Positions 1-11,830 of a stretch of DNA of 64,000 bases are shown here, one piece after another. The DNA is taken from assembly GCA_012845835.1 (NCBI GenBank), contig JABAKD010000002.1:20722129-20786128 (forward strand). The letters are read 5' to 3'. Origin of the DNA: Undaria pinnatifida. Taxonomy: Eukaryota; Sar; Phaeophyceae; Laminariales; Alariaceae. The notes beneath the pieces are model-generated. The model was not told where the DNA came from. It searched no databases and saw only the letters and a list, made by a program, of their open reading frames with translations. Position 1 is the stretch's first letter. Every line of letters begins with the position of its first letter. Position numbers and translations under genes: made by a program.

Positions 1-3000
1 GATGGCGGTGGCGTGGAAACCCGCAAGTCAGGCGAAGTGTCCACGGCGGCGAGCGAGCCCCAGGCCTTCTGGACTCGTGTTGCCATAGGTGTTGCCTCAG
101 AGTGGAGCCTCCGGCACCCCAAAGCCCCAGAAGCGCGGAGCACCCTCTCGCGAGCCGCAAGGGTCTTGCTTGAAGGTGCGGCGGAGGCGGTGGGGTCGGA
201 GCAGGTGCTTTCCATTGCTCGGGCCTGGTTCCCGGATGGTTTGGGAGACACGGCCTCTCGAGGAGCGCCGACAGTGCTGGTGGAATGGGACGATATAGAT
301 GTTGGGGGCGTCGGCGGCCGGAGGGTGGGAGCGGAGCTAGGGCTACCGTCCACACCGCAAGGGTCGATCTGCTTCGCGCTATTCTGGGGGCTTTCTTCCA
401 CACTGCCTGGTCTCCGTGCGACGGGCATGCACAGCGAGCTCCGCCAGGTGACAGCAGTTGCGCTCGGAGCTTTGACGATGGGATGATGCGAAGCCGATCG
501 CAACGGCCGCAGAGTCGCCATTGGGGCTTGCGGGGTGTAGAAGCGTATTGTACTGCAAGCGTAGTCTACCCCACCTGATATTTCCTTTGACAGTCCGTGG
601 ACCGCACTCTTACAAGCGTTCCGTGGGGTTTCCTGTGTAATTTGAAGTCTACACGACGAGATTGTCTGCAGGGATTCAGCGCCGCGGTCGTAGTTGCCGA
701 AGTGTTCCCCGCCCATACCATATTACCGCTTGGTGCTGTTGGCGTTTGACGTATTTCTACGTTGCCTCTTGATACCGCAAAAGCTTAAAAATCATGAAAT
801 TATTGTAAGCATTATCAAGCGAAATGGAAATGGTAAATTACAACGGATAAGCTAAACCAATCAAATAAACCGAAAACAGGTGTTCAACATCGTGAGGGCG
901 TTTCAAGAGGCAGGGGTGTGCGGGGCCGCGCTCTGCCTCGCGACGGCGGCGTCAGAGTGCCTGTCGTGCGGGCTCATCGACTCGCCGGCCGTCCTCGGCT
1001 GCCTACGGTCGATCAGTCTCGCGCTCGACGGGTCCTCTCCCTCCGCTCTCCCCGGGGGGGAGCGCGGGGAGCTAACAGGGAGACTGCCGGCGCAGGACGC
1101 GTACATCGGGGCGGCGGGCCTTGTGGCGACCTGCGAGCGGCGGAAGGTAACCCTTCCGCCGGGCTTCGCAGAGTCGGTGTTCGAGAGTCTGAGGAGGACC
1201 GCCGCGCATCGGAGGGGTGCAAAGAGCGGCATCCGCGTTGCGTCCTTATTAGCGCTGGCGTCCGTCGTTGGCTGCCCGCTTCTGGGTCCCGGCGAGTTCG
1301 CCCCGAGGTGTGGTCTGTGCGCCGTTCGTTTTATTTTTTTTATTATTTCGTTTTGTTTCTTGGTTTTTTTGTTTTGTTATGCTTTGCCTTGCCTTGCCTT
1401 TTTGCTTTTCTTTCTGCTTTTCTTTTTGCTTGGCCTTTTGCTTGGCTTTGCTTTTTGTTTTGTTTTGTTTTGTTCTTTGCTTTGCTTTATTTTTTTACTT
1501 ACTTTGCTTTGTTTTGATTTGACTTGTTATGGTATGTTTTGATTGCTTCTACTGCATAATGCTTTTCTTTTTCGGCAGTTTCTTTGTTCCCCGTTCCTGC
1601 AAGGCAGTAACTGCTTCGTTTCCTTTCTGCCTTGTTTTGTTTTGATGGTGATGCCCAACCTCGCTTTGCTGCAGACGTGCCCTGTTTATGGCACATCCAC
1701 CGGGTTATGTAGACCGCGAATCCGGCTCTCCGCTTGCTATACGGTTTTGTGATCCTCCGCCTCGGCTCTAAACTTACGGTGCCTTTTCGTTTTTCGTATT
1801 TCATGTCCCGTTTCCCCGACGCTCCATCCCCTCGATTGTTTTCGAAACCCCTCCGGTTCGCAACAAAAAAACAACCGTGCTGCTCGGTAAAGACGCTCGC
1901 GCGTTTCCTCCGTCACAAACCGGAGGACGGTGGAGACTCTCTTGAAAGACATTCAAGAGACTATGGAGGGCACATCCTTACGCCCCAAGAATGCGGCGGC
2001 GCGGGTATGGGGCTGCCTGTCGTCCGTCGGTCAAGACGAACGGTCGGTCGATAATCCGACCTTGCGGGTTGCGCTTGGCTGGATGGAGGGCGGAGAAACG
2101 CTAGGAACATGTTCCAGCGACGGCGGTGGCGGTGGCGTGGGGGGAGGGGAGGTTGCCGGCACGATCGCCCCGGGTGCGTTGTACGTGGCTCATGAAGGAA
2201 CGCTGATGAATGTGGTACTGACAGGTCTGCAGTCCGTGGCGTCGGGTGCCCACGCCGTTGGGGTTGAGGCGCTGGAAGAAGGCCCAAAAGATGGAAGCAA
2301 AGAGGGGGAAAGCAAGCAAAGAAAGGAAACACAAGAAAAACGTAAGAAAGAAAAATACGAGCAAGAAGGGGGCAAGCAAGAAGCAGGCAAACAAGAGAAA
2401 CGCAAGAAAGGAAAACTCGAGCAGCGAGATGAGGCTGTCGCGCCGGCCCATCCTTCCCTCTTCGCGGCATCGGCCGTAGCGTGCCTCGAAACCTGCCCTG
2501 CGCTGCGAGTGCCACATCTACAGATGGCCGCGGTTATCGGGGCGCTTTTCAGGGGCGGCCACGGGGCGGTGGTTGAGACCGGCTGCATCTCGCTGGCGCT
2601 AGCCCTCGCGGATAAAGAGCAGGCATATTCCACCTGGCTCCGCGGCCTTTTCCGGAGGGAGCTGTTTGCGAACCTGTCCCGGGAGTCGCGCCGACATTTG
2701 ATGTCCGTTTTCGACGAAATCATCGCGAAGGTGCCGTCGGGAACGGAGAGGGGCCTGGTCGAGGAGGTCTGGGACGGCCTTGCCTCGAAATATTTTTGCC
2801 CCGCGCCGGAAGGTTCGTCCTCGGCAGGGGGGGGGGGGGCTGTCCAATCGTCTGCTGAAGACGTCGCGCAAGGGGCGGCTTTCCTGTCTGCTATGGGCAG
2901 GCGGCTGGCGGTGGTAGCGGCAGCGGCTGGGGCAGCGGGAGAAGCGGGAGCGGACGGCGAGGTCAAGATAATAACGGCGGAGACTTTCTTGCCGTGCTTT

Positions 3001-4005
3001 ATTAACGCGTTTTCCTCCCTCGGCGACGGTGGTGACAGTGCTCTCGCGCTGTTGAACCGGAATGCCCCCGAAGCCCCGCTTTGGGATGCCCTGGTGGGTG
3101 TGCTCTCGTGCCTCCCCCGCGGAGACGTGGAAAACGCGATTGCGTTCACGAATGGGGCCGCCACCGAGGGGAGGTCATCCTCCGAGAGCCTCTCCCACCA
3201 AGCTGTTCGAGCGTACCTCGTCAGCAGAGTAGCGGCGGCCAAGAGAGCGGCTGGTCCGAGTCAGTCGGGAGTATGCTCCTTGCCAAAGCCTCCCTCGTAC
3301 CTCCCTTCCTCGAGCGGCGGAGCTGCCACAGTCACCACGGCTGGGCTCGGTTCTGTGGCAAGGTGGGCAGCGCGAAGACGGACCGACCAGGGGGCGAGCG
3401 CGGCTGTCCTGCCTCATCTCGTCGAGGGGCTCAAGCATGTCGACGCCGCCCCCGCGAGAGGGAAGTGGTTCCAGGCCCTGCTTGAAATAGCCACGCTTCC
3501 CGAGAGTCGTTTCACCCTCGCCGCCGCGCTCGTGAGCGGCGCCTCGGCGGCTTGGGAGCCCTCGAGCGTGGGGATGCTTGTAGTTGGCGATAAAACGGAA
3601 GAGTTGTCGGGAAGAGGCTTTCGCAGTGGGAATGGCGGTAAGGAGAACCGCGTTGGCGGGAGCCGCGAGGGCTGGAACCGCAGGGGCGCCATTGGGTACT
3701 CGATGAGCGTTACGGCGCCGCGGGCGGTAGCGGAAGTGGAAAAGGGGTCGCCAGGCAGCAGCGCTGAGGTGTTGGCGCGTCTGTTCAAGCTGTCTGGGGT
3801 GCTATCGCGTCGGAGACGAGATGCCGCGGCAGGAGCTGGGGCGAACGAGGACCACGCGGTGGAGCTGGAGGAGGTGCGGTCGGGGGTGGAGGGTTTCATT
3901 AGAGGGCTGAGGCATTCTTCGCCAGTGCTGAAGGGGACGCTGTCGAGGCAGTTTGCCTTGTTCGCGGAGTCGGCGGCGGCCGAGAAGGCTCTATCTTACG
4001 TGTAG
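1..4005 (+). CDS. HEAT/ARM-like helical-repeat protein, C-terminal part (partial at left edge)
   Basis: Three exons are proposed: 1-447, 880-1307 and 1926-4005 (stop TAG). The donors are CAG|GTGACA and GAG|GTGTGG and the acceptors AACAG| and CGGAG|. The joined length is 2955 nt, exactly 985 codons including the stop, and both joins keep the frame (phases 0 and 2). The first exon is open to the left edge, so the N-terminus is missing. The product is rich in Ala, Leu, Gly and Val and forms amphipathic helices separated by Ser/Gly-rich linkers, as in HEAT/ARM solenoids. A Lys/Glu/Gln-rich stretch (about 2270-2430) looks like a charged disordered insert. No catalytic motif is visible. A focadhesin/RST1-type protein is one possibility, but I cannot show it. 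The coding frame is better supported than the function. Intron 2 (1308-1925) holds a T-rich TTTTG/CTTTG degenerate repeat. Confidence 0.6.
448..879 (+). other. Intron 1 of the helical-repeat gene
   Basis: The borders are CAG|GTGACA and AAAACAG|. The sequence is AT-richer than the flanking exons and has stops in all + frames. No other feature is visible in it. Confidence 0.6.
1328..1560 (+). repeat. T-rich TTTTG/CTTTG degenerate repeat in intron 2
   Basis: A long run of TTTTG, CTTTG and CTTTT pentamers almost without A on the + strand lies near the 5' end of the 618-base intron. The open frames read through it are low-complexity Phe/Leu/Cys artefacts. Confidence 0.75.
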
Positions 4006-5910
4006 CAAGGAGTCACAGATATTGATAGGATTTGAAGTGCAACGCGTCATCCATGTGGTCGTTTGCTCCATGCCGGTGGTAGTTCTCCCTTCCTGACCCT
4101 TCTGAGACTTGAGGGGGGTCAGGGACGAAAATCAGCAACCCAGGATGCTAGGTTAGTGGATGAACACATGTAATGCCCAAACTACAGCAGTGCGATAACT
4201 TGCACTGCGCTGCGCGCTCACGCTATTTTAGTACATGGCTGATAAGACCGCACGTGCTCTTATTGGTCGCCACACTTTGTTCCCCAAGAGGGTTATGGCC
4301 TAACTGTACCACCGACCCCCGTTCTCGAGTCGAGATCAAAAGACCACCCCCCCCCCTGCCTGCACCGCCCGGCCAAGAGTTAGGACGAGAGTCAAATATG
4401 GGCGTCAAGAACGGCATCCTTTCCGGGCGCTATGAACAAACGTCGAACGAAACAATTATCCTCTTTTGGCATAATGACCGCACATCGCACCACACCCGTG
4501 GCGTCAAAATAAGAAATATGCGTCCTTCCTCGGATCTGCCGCTCCCGCCCCGTCTCAGCAGCACGCAGTTTTTAGTAGCCTAAGGATACCAGCAGCGCTC
4601 GGTTAGTGCTGAACACACTTCAACAACAGCCCATAAGGTGAAGCCAGCTAAAACTCGGCTGGATTGCAGCTGTGCTTGCCGCCTGTTTTCAGCCGTAGTG
4701 GCGGTGGCAGAAGGCGGTCCGTACCAAAACATCGAACGTGCGCACGTTTATAACGTCGCGTTGCTGACAATGTGATCGCTCGCATACACTTCGCGTGTGG
4801 TATACCGTATCGGTAAAAACCAAACACGGCCCTTGGGTAACATCATTACGCACTCGTGATACGAGTATGTAACTATTAGCGAAACATACTCGTACCCGGA
4901 TGTTATGCACCGTAAGTCCTTGCCGTGTGACCAAACATTTACCGTGATATTTATCAGGTACCGGTATGTGTGAACCCCGGTCCCAAACACTTACTAACGT
5001 GGTATTTACCATGTACCGGTATGTGCTTACATCAGTCCCAAACATTTACCCCCGTATAATAGCATGCGCTGAATGTATGTACAAACCTGTATGTACCTTG
5101 CACCGTTGGATGTCGGAGCGACGCGAAAAACCACACAGCAAATATGTACCACACATAGTAATCATCTACATAGGTTTATATCTATGTACAGCAAGCAGTA
5201 ATTACGGCAAGCGCCCTCGACCTCCTTCGCAACTACTGTTACTGCTGTAGCGCAACTTTTATGTAACAGGGACTATTATATGGCTCTGCGCTACGCACGT
5301 CTTCCTATCTAACGTGGCACATGGACGTAGTCGCCGCGAGAGCTCACGGCGCCGCTTCCGCACACTCTACACCCGCCCGAGCTCTCGCCAAACGCTTCGC
5401 GCTTTCAACAATAACGCGAACATCCTACAAAAGCGTGAGACAGCCTTGCTCCTACCGCTTGGGTGATCCCAGCGACAGCTCGTGGACCGACACTCTCGCG
5501 GGGTAGATATATGCCGACGGTGGGCAAAGCCGAAAGCGTTTTCCCCGCCAAAAGCCCCACCCCCCGTCCCCTAATCTGACAACAATAATGCCAACTGACG
5601 AGCTCGGTGCACGCCTTGAATATACCTCTGTGGTAGGCACGTGGACACGAAGAGGCAGAGAAAGAGGACACCTGAGCTCGCTCGCCAACACAAACATAAA
5701 ACGTACAGATGGAGCTATACGGTTGTGGCTGTAACGGGTCAACAAGAGGGAGAATTTATTGGCTGCACAACGCAAAAAACCGGGAACGGAGACACCTTGC
5801 CCGGACCGCTCTAAGTTGTTCGTCACATCACACGAAATGACTAATGGCACAACAAAAAACAAAAGAGCTAAACCAGTACACTCAGCGGTAGGGAGCTCAA
5901 ATCAAGCGTC
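4006..5910. other. Intergenic region between two convergent genes
   Basis: The left gene ends at 4005 (+) and the aminopeptidase ends at 5911 (-), so this 1.9-kb stretch holds both 3' regions. The only clear structure is a tandem repeat near 4931-5048. Open frames here are short and show no known motif. Confidence 0.6.
4931..5048. repeat. Short tandem repeat, period 52-55 bases
   Basis: Two full units and the start of a third begin with CCAAACATTTAC at about 4931, 4983 and 5038. Each full unit carries TACCGGTATGTG near its end. Confidence 0.7.
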
Positions 5911-8900
5911 CTAGCTTGTTTTCGCGACCAAGGTCATTTGAGCCCGGGAACTCCGCAGCCGCTCGCGCATGCCCCGCAAAGACTGGAGGGCCTCGTTGGC
6001 GTGCTCCACTCCGGACGCGACGCGCTCACGGTGCCACCGTACGTCTTCCTTCACATTCTCTAGGGCGATATCCACGTCGGCAGCTATCTTCGACAAACGC
6101 TCTTGCGCCGCGGCGCATTCTGCCCCGATCGCAAACCACGCAGCAGTGCGATCAGCGGCAACAGTGGCGGCAGCTGAAGCAGCGGCAGAAGCAGCAGCGG
6201 CAGAAGCAGCAGCAGAAGCCGAAGCAGCAGCAGAAGCCGAAGCAGCAGCGGCAACTTCGCCTTCTTCCACCACGCGGTCTTCACTAACGGCCGCCACAAG
6301 CGAATTTCGTTCCCCGCCAGCCTGTTCGGTGGCGGCACCATCAATCCTCGCCTTAAAAGATTGCGCCTCCGAGTCGCCCACTCTACGTCGCTGCAGCGCC
6401 TGATGACTCGACCTGGACACCTGTCCCACGTCTGGCGGTTGCTCTGGGCTTTCTATATGGTCTCCTGCGTCTCCCTCTATTGGCTGCGCATCGTCCCTTG
6501 TCGTCACCCCCGCTGCCGTTGCGGCTGCCGCCGCCGCCACTTCCGCAGCTGCCGCTGCCGCCACCGCTGCCGCTGCCGTGGACGCTGCCGCCCTGGTGCT
6601 GACGCGGTCGGAAGCGCGTGGATGCTGCCACGCCGGGGCAAGCCTCCGTCGCCGGAGGGATACCTCGCACACCTCGCTGAGCGCGTCGGAAGCGCACATG
6701 ACGAGCAGCTCCCAGAGGAACAACTGACCGGCGCACCAGGCCGGCTGACTGCGGTCGCGGCTCAGCAGCTTCACCACGTTTTTGAGTCGGGAAAAGAGGC
6801 GAGGGACGTCCCAGCTGTTGCTGCTGTTGCTGTAGTTGCCGCCACCGTCGCCGTCACCATCACCGTCGCCGCGCTCTTCGTTGCAGCTGCCGGCAATATC
6901 CACACTCGCCGATTCGCGGTCGCCAAGCACCCCCTTGTGGAGGCCTAAGATAAGGTCGTAAACAAAACCCATCGTCTCGCACTCGTTCAGCACTCTCTCC
7001 CTCACGGCGGAGAGCGCGAGCGCCCAGCTCCTCTCGCACTCGTACTGTACCGTGAAAAACCCGCTGTGGCCATCGTTGACAACCAAATACGGCCGACCTT
7101 CCCCGCCGCCCTCCTCGCCCCCAACATCGTTGTCGCGGTCTTTCGCCCCATCCGTGTCTCCGACACCTCCCTCCGCCACACCAACACCGTTCTCGGATCC
7201 GTGGGCCGGCTCGCGAGATATGCCACGTAGCGCGATAGACGTCGACTCTTCGGCCAGTAAAAAGCTGTGTACGGCCTCGCCCGGTAGCCCTCCCGAACCT
7301 CCGCCGCACCGCCCCCACCCCCCCTCCGCTACACCAGCGGCCGCTTGTTCGCGTGCAGCCTGCGACCCGCTCGCGGCCCGAATGCGCAGTGGAACAACCC
7401 ACCATGTGCCGCCGCCACCGCCGCTGTCACTGCCACCCGCGCTACTGATGCCTCCGTCCCCATCAAGGCCTGAAGGCGGGTCTGTCTCCGCCATCTCCGC
7501 TGGCTCCGGTCTTTCACTGGTCGCCGCCGCACAGCAGTCTCCAGCGGCAGCGTCTGGGGGCTTCGAGTCGACAGCGCCGGCGCCCACAGCACCCGCGCCC
7601 TGGTCTTCTACGACCGATCGAGTGTCCGGGCACGAGGGGCTTCTGCTGCGGTTATTCACGAGTGCGTCCGTTCGGAGCACTTTCGCCGACCTTGCGGCGC
7701 CGCAGTCCTTGCCGCTCGCCCCGCGATGCAGGCTTCGCGGACACGACTGACCTTCCTCCATAGTCACCCCTGCAGCTGCACCGGCAGCCACACTGCCGTC
7801 GTCGCCACTGCTGGCATCACCGCCCTCCCCCCCCCTCGGAAGCGCGCAAAATGAGAAGGGCTCCTGGACGATGGAGAGCGTGTCAGCCGCCGACATCCGC
7901 ACGCGCAAAACGGGGAACATGGCGCGTGTGAGCCACGGCCGCATGAGGTCTTGGACGCTTAGCGCGATACCGTCTCGGTCGCACACGCCCTGCGCCAACA
8001 CCATAACGTAACGCAACGCAGCGAAACGCGGCGGCATTGGATAGTGGTGGAAAAAACGGGGATAAGGGGCGGAAGAGGGGACAGAGGGGGGGGGGTTAGC
8101 GGTGGGGGCTTGTAATTACTTCCGTTGAAATGAAACCGCGGGAAAGGCTCAAAGTTGCGGGTGGGGGTGGAGGCGGTGGAATCAGTCGAAGCGACAAGCG
8201 GAAGAGCTTCGTTGGTATTCGTGTGATAGGATAACCAATTTTGGTACGGCACAGCTTGGGCCAGACCCCCGACAGAAGGTTTTGTTGGATTAACACATGG
8301 AGATAGGCCTACAGATCATGTGATAAATATAACCGTGGCCAGCGGGAACACAGCACTATGCTGCTGAGACACGGCCAGCGCTAACGATGTCTCAGTGAAA
8401 TTTACAAAGCGGTCTACGAGTACAGCCTTCTGTATATTTCAAAATCGTTACCTCACAATACATCCCCCCGTAAGCGTGGCTTGGGAGGTTTCCTTCGAAA
8501 TCGCAGTCACCGTACGCCCTTGATGAACCAAGTGGATTCGTACCTTGCACAACAAAACGGGATCACCAACACCCTCCCGGCCGAAAGTGGACGAGCCCGC
8601 GTACGAATACGCTTATTTCGTACACATCCTTGTAAAAAAAAACTTGCAAGGGCTGAGAGTAAGCGAGATTACGACCATGACAACCCGCCTAGCTCCGCAC
8701 CCGCACCCCCCGCACCCCCCATCCATCAACCTCCCCTGATAAGGATGCCCCCCCACCCTAATTATAGGTCACTTCCGTGGTCACATAAACATGAATGAAA
8801 AAGTATCCTGATGGAAGAAAGAAGACGGAAATTATTCTCAGCTCACCTGTACCGTCCTCCAGAGGTCTTCCTGCGTCGCGCACGCGTACTGGTGGTCCAC

Positions 8901-11760
8901 CACGAAGCGTCGCATGCCCTCCAAGAACCTGGCGCCGCCAACGCAGTGGCACAGCATGCGGAGGACGCTCGCGCCCTTGCAGTATGTTATCGTGTCGAAG
9001 CTCTGCAAAATGCTGGCGATGTTCCCGTTGTGCTTCTGGACCACCGGGTGGGTACCTTCCTGGGAGTCCGCCTGCGACAGCCAGCCGTCGCGTGGAAGGG
9101 AAGAAGCGAGAAAAAAGACGACGCAACGACAACAAGGACGGCGTACGCGACAAATAAAGTACAGTCTAGGAGGATGGTCAGGAGGAGGAAAAACGAGCTA
9201 TCCGCTGGCGACACACCCTAGCTGCGAGAAAGCTTGCGCGAAAAAGAGGGAAAACTACTACGGCTAACTCAAGCAACCAGGACACAAGACTATTCGCGCG
9301 CATACCGAGCCTGATGCCCAAGAAGGGAAGTAGGGGGTGGGTGGAGAGAGAGGGGGCCGAGGGGGGTGGGGGGAGGTAGGGTAAGGTGCTCAGACAGCAC
9401 CTTTCTCCCAAAAATTCCGAACTATCGTCCCGTTAGAGGAGGGCAGCTAGGCTTGGTAAAACCCTGCAGCGAAGACGTGACGGCGTCGACAAATACCAAC
9501 GTTGAGCACCCACCAGCATGGCTTGGAAGAACACCTCGCTCATGAAGTTAGTCCAGACGCGATAGGACGAGTCCAGAGAGTCCACTGCAACGTACTCGAA
9601 GAATCTCGCTAACCCCTGTGTTGGCACATGTGGGGGGGGGGGGGGGATTGGAGGGGGGGGGAGACGCCATAGCATAGACTATCAGATGAACGCGGAGGCG
9701 GCGGAGGCGGGAGACGACCGGGGTTAGGAGGGAAAGATGCAGCTAAGAGATTGGACGTTTCGACGTTTTAGGACCCACGTACTGAGTGAGGGCCTTGCAG
9801 TCTTTTCGTAAGCATGCCAAGCCGACCAACAGGCTCCTATCGACCGGTTGTACCGACCGGCAGCCGCGCTTACCTCCTTGAGCCAGAGCTCGTCGAAGCT
9901 TTGAGGAGTGACGATGTCTCCGTACCACTGGTGGCAGACCTCGTGGCAAATCAGCCGAGCGATGCGTCGGCGCCGCACAAAGGTCGTCCCCGCTGTCACC
10001 AGCATGTACTCCTGTGTCCACACGGATTCACGTACACGCACGCAGGGGACAGCAGTATGATACGCTGACCGGTTTAGAACCGCGCTCCCGTTTCCGGGAC
10101 AAATTACTTGGAATTATAGGCTAAAACTTATTTCCGTACACATACTGTACAGTGCAGTAGTAAAAGAGGTAGAATAATCTCGGACGTGTGTGCCTGTGTG
10201 TGCCTGCGTGCGTCTGTTTGTGCCTGTCTGTGTTGGGTGTGTTTCATGTGTTTATTGGTATGTACGCATTGTAATATATGTGCGTAGTTGAATGTGTATA
10301 TGGGTTCCTTCATGCGTGTGTTCGTGTTTGTCTGTGTCTCTTCAGAGCCTGTTGTTCGCACATTAACTGGCCGCCTTAATGCAGTCCGTGGTGACAAGAC
10401 GGGCTTCAATTTCTGTCTGCGACTGTGTGTATGGTGTTTATTTTAGTGTCTTGTTTACAGTCGTTCTATTGGCCGAAAAGAACGATCGTGCACAGAGCTT
10501 CAAGGAGAGTGCGGGGCCAAACGAAAGGGCTTCGCACTAGCTGCAGTGCAGCACCGCGAAATTGTCCTCGCGCCTAGGAATTGTGACATCGACGCAAAGA
10601 ACTTTGTTGTGAACAAAACATGATTCCTCGCACTACTGTCGTACGCGAGTACGCACTGCTAATAGGCACGAGTATGATTCAAGTTAGTACGAGGGCAAGG
10701 GCGGATGAAAATATCTTCAACCTTGAGCGTTTCTGAATGCAGCTGTAAAACAGCACAACATTATCGTAAAACTATCATGAGCGACTCCGAAAATAGCTTA
10801 TGACGCCTCCACAGCTGCGGGTGCGGGACACAATGCAGCCCGCCCAACGCCACCATCACCATCACCATCACCACCACCACTACAGGTGTACACGTAAGCA
10901 AGCAGATACTTGCTGCGGCGACAGGCGAGCGCAGAGCGCAGACACACACATGCATACGCACACACAAATACACACAGGCACACAGACACACGCAGACAGA
11001 AAAAGAGACAGGCAGGCAGACATATAGGCAGGAAGGCGGGCAGACAGGCAGATAGACAAACAGACAAACAAACAGACAGACAGACAGGCAGACAGACAGA
11101 TACAAAGACAAAAAGACAGACATTACTACTCGTAGAACAAACATGCTCACACTCATACCCCCCCCCGCCCCCAACCACACCCGCACACTCACCCCCACAC
11201 TCACTCCCCCCCACCCCCCCCGACAAACCTGGAGAAGAGTGATGGCCCCGAAGTTCTCCATGCCGAGCCCGGGCATTCGCGGCAACCCCAGCAGGTCCAG
11301 CTTCGCCAGGGGAAACCTCACCGAGAACAACCTCGAGAAAAGCTCGAACGCGCGCCTCGCAAGGTCAAGCGCGAACTCCGCCCCGTTCAAGCCTACCGAG
11401 CCCAACACGTGTACGTTAACCTCGACCGTCTCCGCCCCGGGGTGGACTACTTTCCCCGTTTCTTCCTGCAATTGCGGCGGTGGCGGCGGGACCGTCGGTG
11501 CAGTCTGGAGCGGCGGTAGCGCGGGGATTAGGCTCTCGCAGCACAGCAGCGGTCCGGCGGCGTGATCGGCGCCGGTCGCCAGTGCGCGCGTCGTGAGGCA
11601 GCGGAAGTCGGCGACCCAGAACCCGAAGACATATGTAGGCATCAGCGGAGTCGGCTGGAAGTAAACCGTCTTCACCGCGAGGTAACGTCTGTCGTCTTCG
11701 GCGGTGGCCCCTTCTACTGCTGCCGCTGCCGCTGCCACTGTCGGTGCTGTTGTTATTGCC

Positions 11761-11830
<70 letters not shown>

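Noticed and set aside
1268..1542. Phe/Leu/Cys-rich frames that look like membrane proteins
   Set aside because: They are read from the T-rich degenerate pentamer repeat in an intron.
2190..3242. 350-codon minus-strand frame
   Set aside because: It is antisense to the large coding exon 1926-4005 and has shadow composition (Ser/Pro/Ala/Arg-rich).
5916..7750. + strand frames of 120-230 codons antisense to the last aminopeptidase exon
   Set aside because: They are Pro/Ser/Arg-rich shadows of a GC-rich exon with no motif of their own.
8811..9267. Several + strand open frames over the aminopeptidase exons
   Set aside because: They are antisense shadows of exon 4, whose minus-strand frame has clear M1 family motifs and proper splice sites.
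10800..11242. His-run and CAGA/CACA-coded frames
   Set aside because: These are microsatellite translations inside intron 1 of the aminopeptidase gene.
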